Positions 14,359-17,347 of a stretch of 17,347 bases of DNA are shown here, in pieces (the stretch's first letter is position 1; each line of letters opens with the position of its first letter). This DNA is from JBBATK01 sp040398805. GTDB lineage: Bacteria > Bacteroidota > Ignavibacteria > Kapaibacteriales > NICIL-2. The stretch lies in the NCBI GenBank assembly GCA_040398805.1, contig JBBATK010000020.1, positions 1 to 17,347 on the forward strand. The letters run 5' to 3'. The notes under the pieces are model-generated. The model ran no database searches. It saw nothing but the letters and a program-made list of their open reading frames with translations, and was not told the DNA's origin. The position numbers were made by a program, and so were the translations under genes.

Positions 14359-17347
14359 ATGAACGTCTTTACAGGTGTCCTGCAAGGAAGACTGCGGTCC
14401 GCATTGGTCGCGCTTGCAGTGATGATTTTTGCCGGTAATGCAGCGTCCGCGCAGCTGGTGGTGGCGAATTGCTTCCCCACCTTCGCTTATGGATGCATGT
14501 ATATCGCGAGCTTCACGTGCAACGGACAGCCGTACACATCCAGCTCTTGCGGAACGTCGACGTTGGGCACAACCAACAACAACACGAACCAGACCTTCAA
14601 CGCCACTCCGGGCTCGACCGTTACGTGGTCGATGACGGCGGGTAATTATTTCGGATCGTACTACGACGGCTATTATGCCATCTTCGTCGACTGGGGTAAC
14701 AACAACATCTGGACGCAGGTCAACGGATGGTCGTACATGTACATCAACACAAGCGGTTCGTTCGTCGTTCCCGCCGGAACAGCTGCAGGCCCCCGTCGCA
14801 TGCGGGTCCGCTTCTCGTACTATTATTATGCGGGCTTCGGTAACGCATGTACCTCGGAAAACAATTACGGTGACTGCAAGGAGTTCACACTTGGTGTGGG
14901 CTTCAATAACGACTTGGCCCTCAACGGTATCGGTACGTCTACAGCAGCTCCGTTCGCGGCAGGTTCGAACGACATCAACGTGCGCGTGACAAACAATGGT
15001 CTCAACCCCATCACCGCGGCCGCGATCAATTACACCATCACCCCGTCGACCGGTTCGCCGATGTCCGGAACCGCAACGTATTCCGGTACGCTTGCGCCGG
15101 GCGGCACAGCTACGGTCCTTCTCTCGTCCGGTTACAATTTCCCGTCGGTCGGTAGCGCTTCGGTAACCGCCTCGGTGGGTACCGTGAATAACACCGTGGA
15201 CGGCAATACGGCGAATAACAACACGTCCGGCCTGCTTGGTGCCGGTCTCAATGGCACGTACACGGTCGGTGGTGCAAGCCCTGATTTCGTCTCCCCTGCT
15301 CAGGCCTCGGCGCAGTTGACGGCCGGTGGAACAATCGGACCGGTCACCTTCAACATCAGACCGGGAACGTACACGGAGAACATCTACATCGCAAACGTCC
15401 CGGGTAGTGCCTTGTCCAAGCCGATCATCTACCAATCGGAGAATGGTAACAAGAACTCCGTCACCGTCCAGTTCTCCAATACGAGTGCGGGAGCGATCAC
15501 GGGTACGACGTCCATCGGTGGTACACCGACGCTTCGTCTCAATAATGCCGATTACATCACCTTCCGCAACTTCACCATTGGTGCCCTCAATACGGCGGCC
15601 TCTGCCGGCGTCGGCGTCGAAATGATCGGTGCCACAGGCGGCACTTCCGGTTGCGATAATGTGACCTTCGATAACATGGTGTTCAACGGTGTCAACTCGA
15701 CCTCCTTCACGCTTGGAGATGTGTTCTTCCTGTCAACGAACAACGGATTCCACCCGAACCTGGCCATCACGAACTGTACGTTCAACCAGTCGTCCATTCC
15801 GTTCTACCATACCTTCAGCGGTGCCACATTGCCCGCCGGTGTCCGCATTGTCGATAACACCTTCTCGAACTTCGGTGCATATGCCATGCGCCTTGAAGGT
15901 ACCGATGGTGCAACCGTGAATGGTAACACGTGGGGTACCACGAGCACGGCTCTCTCGGCCGGCGTCGTTTTCGTCAATCACAACGGTAACTTCAACTTCC
16001 GCAAGAATCGTGTCAACTTCACGATCAATAACGGAGTCTCTGCGGTCACATCCGGCAGCAGAACGGCTACCGGCCAAGGTGTATTCGCCAACAACTTCAT
16101 CCGCGTTGCGGGTTCGAACGCTGTCGGATTCAATGCCTCGGGCAGTACGAATGCTGCATGTCTGCACAACACCGTCTTGAACATGACACCGGGCTCCGCA
16201 TACACGGCAACCAGCGGATCGTCGCTCTCCACGGTGAATAATATCTTCGTCAACCTCGGTACCGGTCCGGCATTCACGGGTGCTTCCGGCAACTCGGCGA
16301 ACTTCAACAACTACTGGACGAACGGTGGTGTGTTGGCAGTGTGGAACGGTATCGGCAACGGTACGTTGGCAGGGCATCGCGCTTCTTCGGCTCAAGATGC
16401 CAATTCGAGCAATGTGAACGTTCCGTTCGTTGATGCGACAAACAACAATCTCTCTCTCACCCTCGTCGATGTGAATCTGTACGGTATCGGTTCTACGTCG
16501 AATGGTACCTTCAATTCCGGCATCCGCGGTATTGTCGGTGACGATATCTTCGGAACCACTCGTAACCGCTCGGAAGTGTTCATGGGTGCGCATCAGATCG
16601 TTCCCGTCATCAGCTTCAACCCTGCTCCGCCCTCAACCCTCGTTGGTTGTGCGGACCAGACGCTCAACATCTCCGGAAACGCTACCGTGAGCTTCGGCGC
16701 TCAATTGTCCTTCTCATGGCAGCGCAACGGTGCACCGCTCCTTGATGGTGTCAACGGTGTTTCCGGTGCAAGCACGGGAACGCTCACCATCTCGAACGCA
16801 CAACCTTCGCTCAACGGTGGTGACTACGTTCTGCGCGTGACCGCTACCGGTGGTGCCGATCCCTTGGTTTCGAACATCATCAATGTCGTCGTCAACGCTC
16901 CTATCGAGATCAATGCTCATCCTTCGTCACGCGTCATCTGCCGCGGCAACGAAACATCCATGGCAGTGGTCGCAAGCGGTACCATCCTTGGCTATCAATG
17001 GCAGAAGGACGGACGTGACATCGCCGGTGCAACCGGTCCTATCTACGTCGTCTCCAACGCCGGCTATGACATGAGCGGACGGTATCGCTGCGTACTCTCG
17101 GGTACCTGCGGTACAACGACCATCGCAACGAACGATGCTGTTGTCTACGTCGCATCGAACACCCTCATCGGCAGCGATCCGGAAACGAACGGTGCGGCCG
17201 TCGGTTCTACGGGATACCTCAATGTTGAAGTGAACGCAGCGGCACAGTTCCCCGGTTACAGCCCGCAGTTCCAATGGTACAACGGTTCCACCATGCTGTC
17301 CGACAACGGACGTATCAGCGGTGCGACGACGAACCAACTGACGATCC
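14359..17347 (+). CDS. Large secreted surface protein: GEVED-like, CARDB-like, beta-helix and Ig-like domains; 3' end beyond window
   Basis: Open for 996 codons to the edge. Residues 1-31 form a signal peptide (RLRS, hydrophobic core, AASA-Q). Residues ~60-180 resemble a GEVED domain (FVDWGNNNIW, VVPAGTAAGPRRMRVRFSYY), but the hallmark GEVEDY is replaced by GDCKEF. Residues ~184-290 look like a CARDB/DUF11-type beta-sandwich (NDINVRVTNNGLNP). From ~300 to 755 comes a right-handed parallel beta-helix with many short Asn- and Gly-rich strands (RLNNADYITFRNFTIG, NVTFDNMVF, NTVLNM, VNNIFVNLG). Then Ig-like modules begin near 760, 850 and 937, with the recurring FSWQRNG, YQWQKDG and FQWYNG strand and GDYVLRV/GRYRCVL. 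The unseen end probably carries more repeats and a T9SS sorting tail. Likely an adhesin or matrix protein; a polysaccharide lyase is possible because of the beta-helix, but no catalytic set is evident. Start chosen by AGGGAG seven bases upstream. Confidence 0.9.
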   Translation, partial: MNVFTGVLQGRLRSALVALAVMIFAGNAASAQLVVANCFPTFAYGCMYIASFTCNGQPYTSSSCGTSTLGTTNNNTNQTFNATPGSTVTWSMTAGNYFGSYYDGYYAIFVDWGNNNIWTQVNGWSYMYINTSGSFVVPAGTAAGPRRMRVRFSYYYYAGFGNACTSENNYGDCKEFTLGVGFNNDLALNGIGTSTAAPFAAGSNDINVRVTNNGLNPITAAAINYTITPSTGSPMSGTATYSGTLAPGGTATVLLSSGYNFPSVGSASVTASVGTVNNTVDGNTANNNTSGLLGAGLNGTYTVGGASPDFVSPAQASAQLTAGGTIGPVTFNIRPGTYTENIYIANVPGSALSKPIIYQSENGNKNSVTVQFSNTSAGAITGTTSIGGTPTLRLNNADYITFRNFTIGALNTAASAGVGVEMIGATGGTSGCDNVTFDNMVFNGVNSTSFTLGDVFFLSTNNGFHPNLAITNCTFNQSSIPFYHTFSGATLPAGVRIVDNTFSNFGAYAMRLEGTDGATVNGNTWGTTSTALSAGVVFVNHNGNFNFRKNRVNFTINNGVSAVTSGSRTATGQGVFANNFIRVAGSNAVGFNASGSTNAACLHNTVLNMTPGSAYTATSGSSLSTVNNIFVNLGTGPAFTGASGNSANFNNYWTNGGVLAVWNGIGNGTLAGHRASSAQDANSSNVNVPFVDATNNNLSLTLVDVNLYGIGSTSNGTFNSGIRGIVGDDIFGTTRNRSEVFMGAHQIVPVISFNPAPPSTLVGCADQTLNISGNATVSFGAQLSFSWQRNGAPLLDGVNGVSGASTGTLTISNAQPSLNGGDYVLRVTATGGADPLVSNIINVVVNAPIEINAHPSSRVICRGNETSMAVVASGTILGYQWQKDGRDIAGATGPIYVVSNAGYDMSGRYRCVLSGTCGTTTIATNDAVVYVASNTLIGSDPETNGAAVGSTGYLNVEVNAAAQFPGYSPQFQWYNGSTMLSDNGRISGATTNQLTI

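Noticed and set aside
14335..16593. Minus-strand open frames of 366 and 286 codons (14335-15435, 15733-16593)
   Set aside because: They are antisense to the large surface protein. Their Val/Arg/Thr/Glu-rich translations reflect the Asn/Gly/Thr-rich codons on the other strand.

Overview
The window looks like chromosome from a free-living, Gram-negative member of the Bacteroidota/Chlorobi (FCB) group, most plausibly a Kapabacteria/Ignavibacteria-like lineage. That placement is inference. It rests on a putative type IX secretion (T9SS) C-terminal sorting tail on a serine hydrolase, a large secreted GEVED/beta-helix/Ig-like surface protein, lipid A synthesis genes, one exact TAnnTTTG promoter element of the Bacteroidetes type, a DUF6249 gene divergent from an ECF sigma gene, weak Shine-Dalgarno sites and moderately GC-rich DNA. 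No phage, transposon, CRISPR or plasmid feature was seen.

Layout. 1-2222 (-): aconitase, missing only its last few residues at the window edge. 2357-3394 (-): family 2 glycosyltransferase, divergent from 3492-4610 (+), a polytopic membrane protein. 4614-6295 (-): DUF374 acyltransferase-like gene coupled by an ATGA overlap to lpxB upstream. 6433-6506 (+): tRNA-Lys(CTT) followed by a strong intrinsic terminator. 6646-7548 (-): FkbM-like methyltransferase, divergent from 7700-8965 (+), a secreted beta-lactamase-fold serine hydrolase. 9039-10136 (-): ECF sigma factor and putative anti-sigma membrane protein, divergent from 10282-10794 (+), a DUF6249-type membrane protein. The sigma and DUF6249 genes appear to share a symmetrical pair of ECF promoters. 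10830-11759 (-): Tat-type NAPE-PLD-like metallo-hydrolase. 11963-13396 (+): the cobalamin-binding and G-protein-chaperone half of IcmF, without the mutase domain, overlapping a 13383-13955 (+) NlpC/P60 lipoprotein. 13956-14358: 403 bases with no convincing gene. 14359-17347 (+): start of a very large secreted surface protein running off the right edge.

How the genes fit together. Several genes concern the envelope: LpxB and DUF374 (lipid A), GT2 and possibly the polytopic membrane protein and FkbM methyltransferase (surface glycans), NlpC/P60 (peptidoglycan), and two exported proteins (T9SS cargo). The sigma/anti-sigma/DUF6249 cluster looks like a self-contained envelope-signal regulon. Metabolic genes are aconitase and the IcmF-like cobalamin protein.

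The two observations most worth following are the IcmF-like protein that ends exactly where the mutase domain should begin, and the mirror-image TGCAACCTTT ECF promoter pair between the sigma factor and DUF6249 genes.
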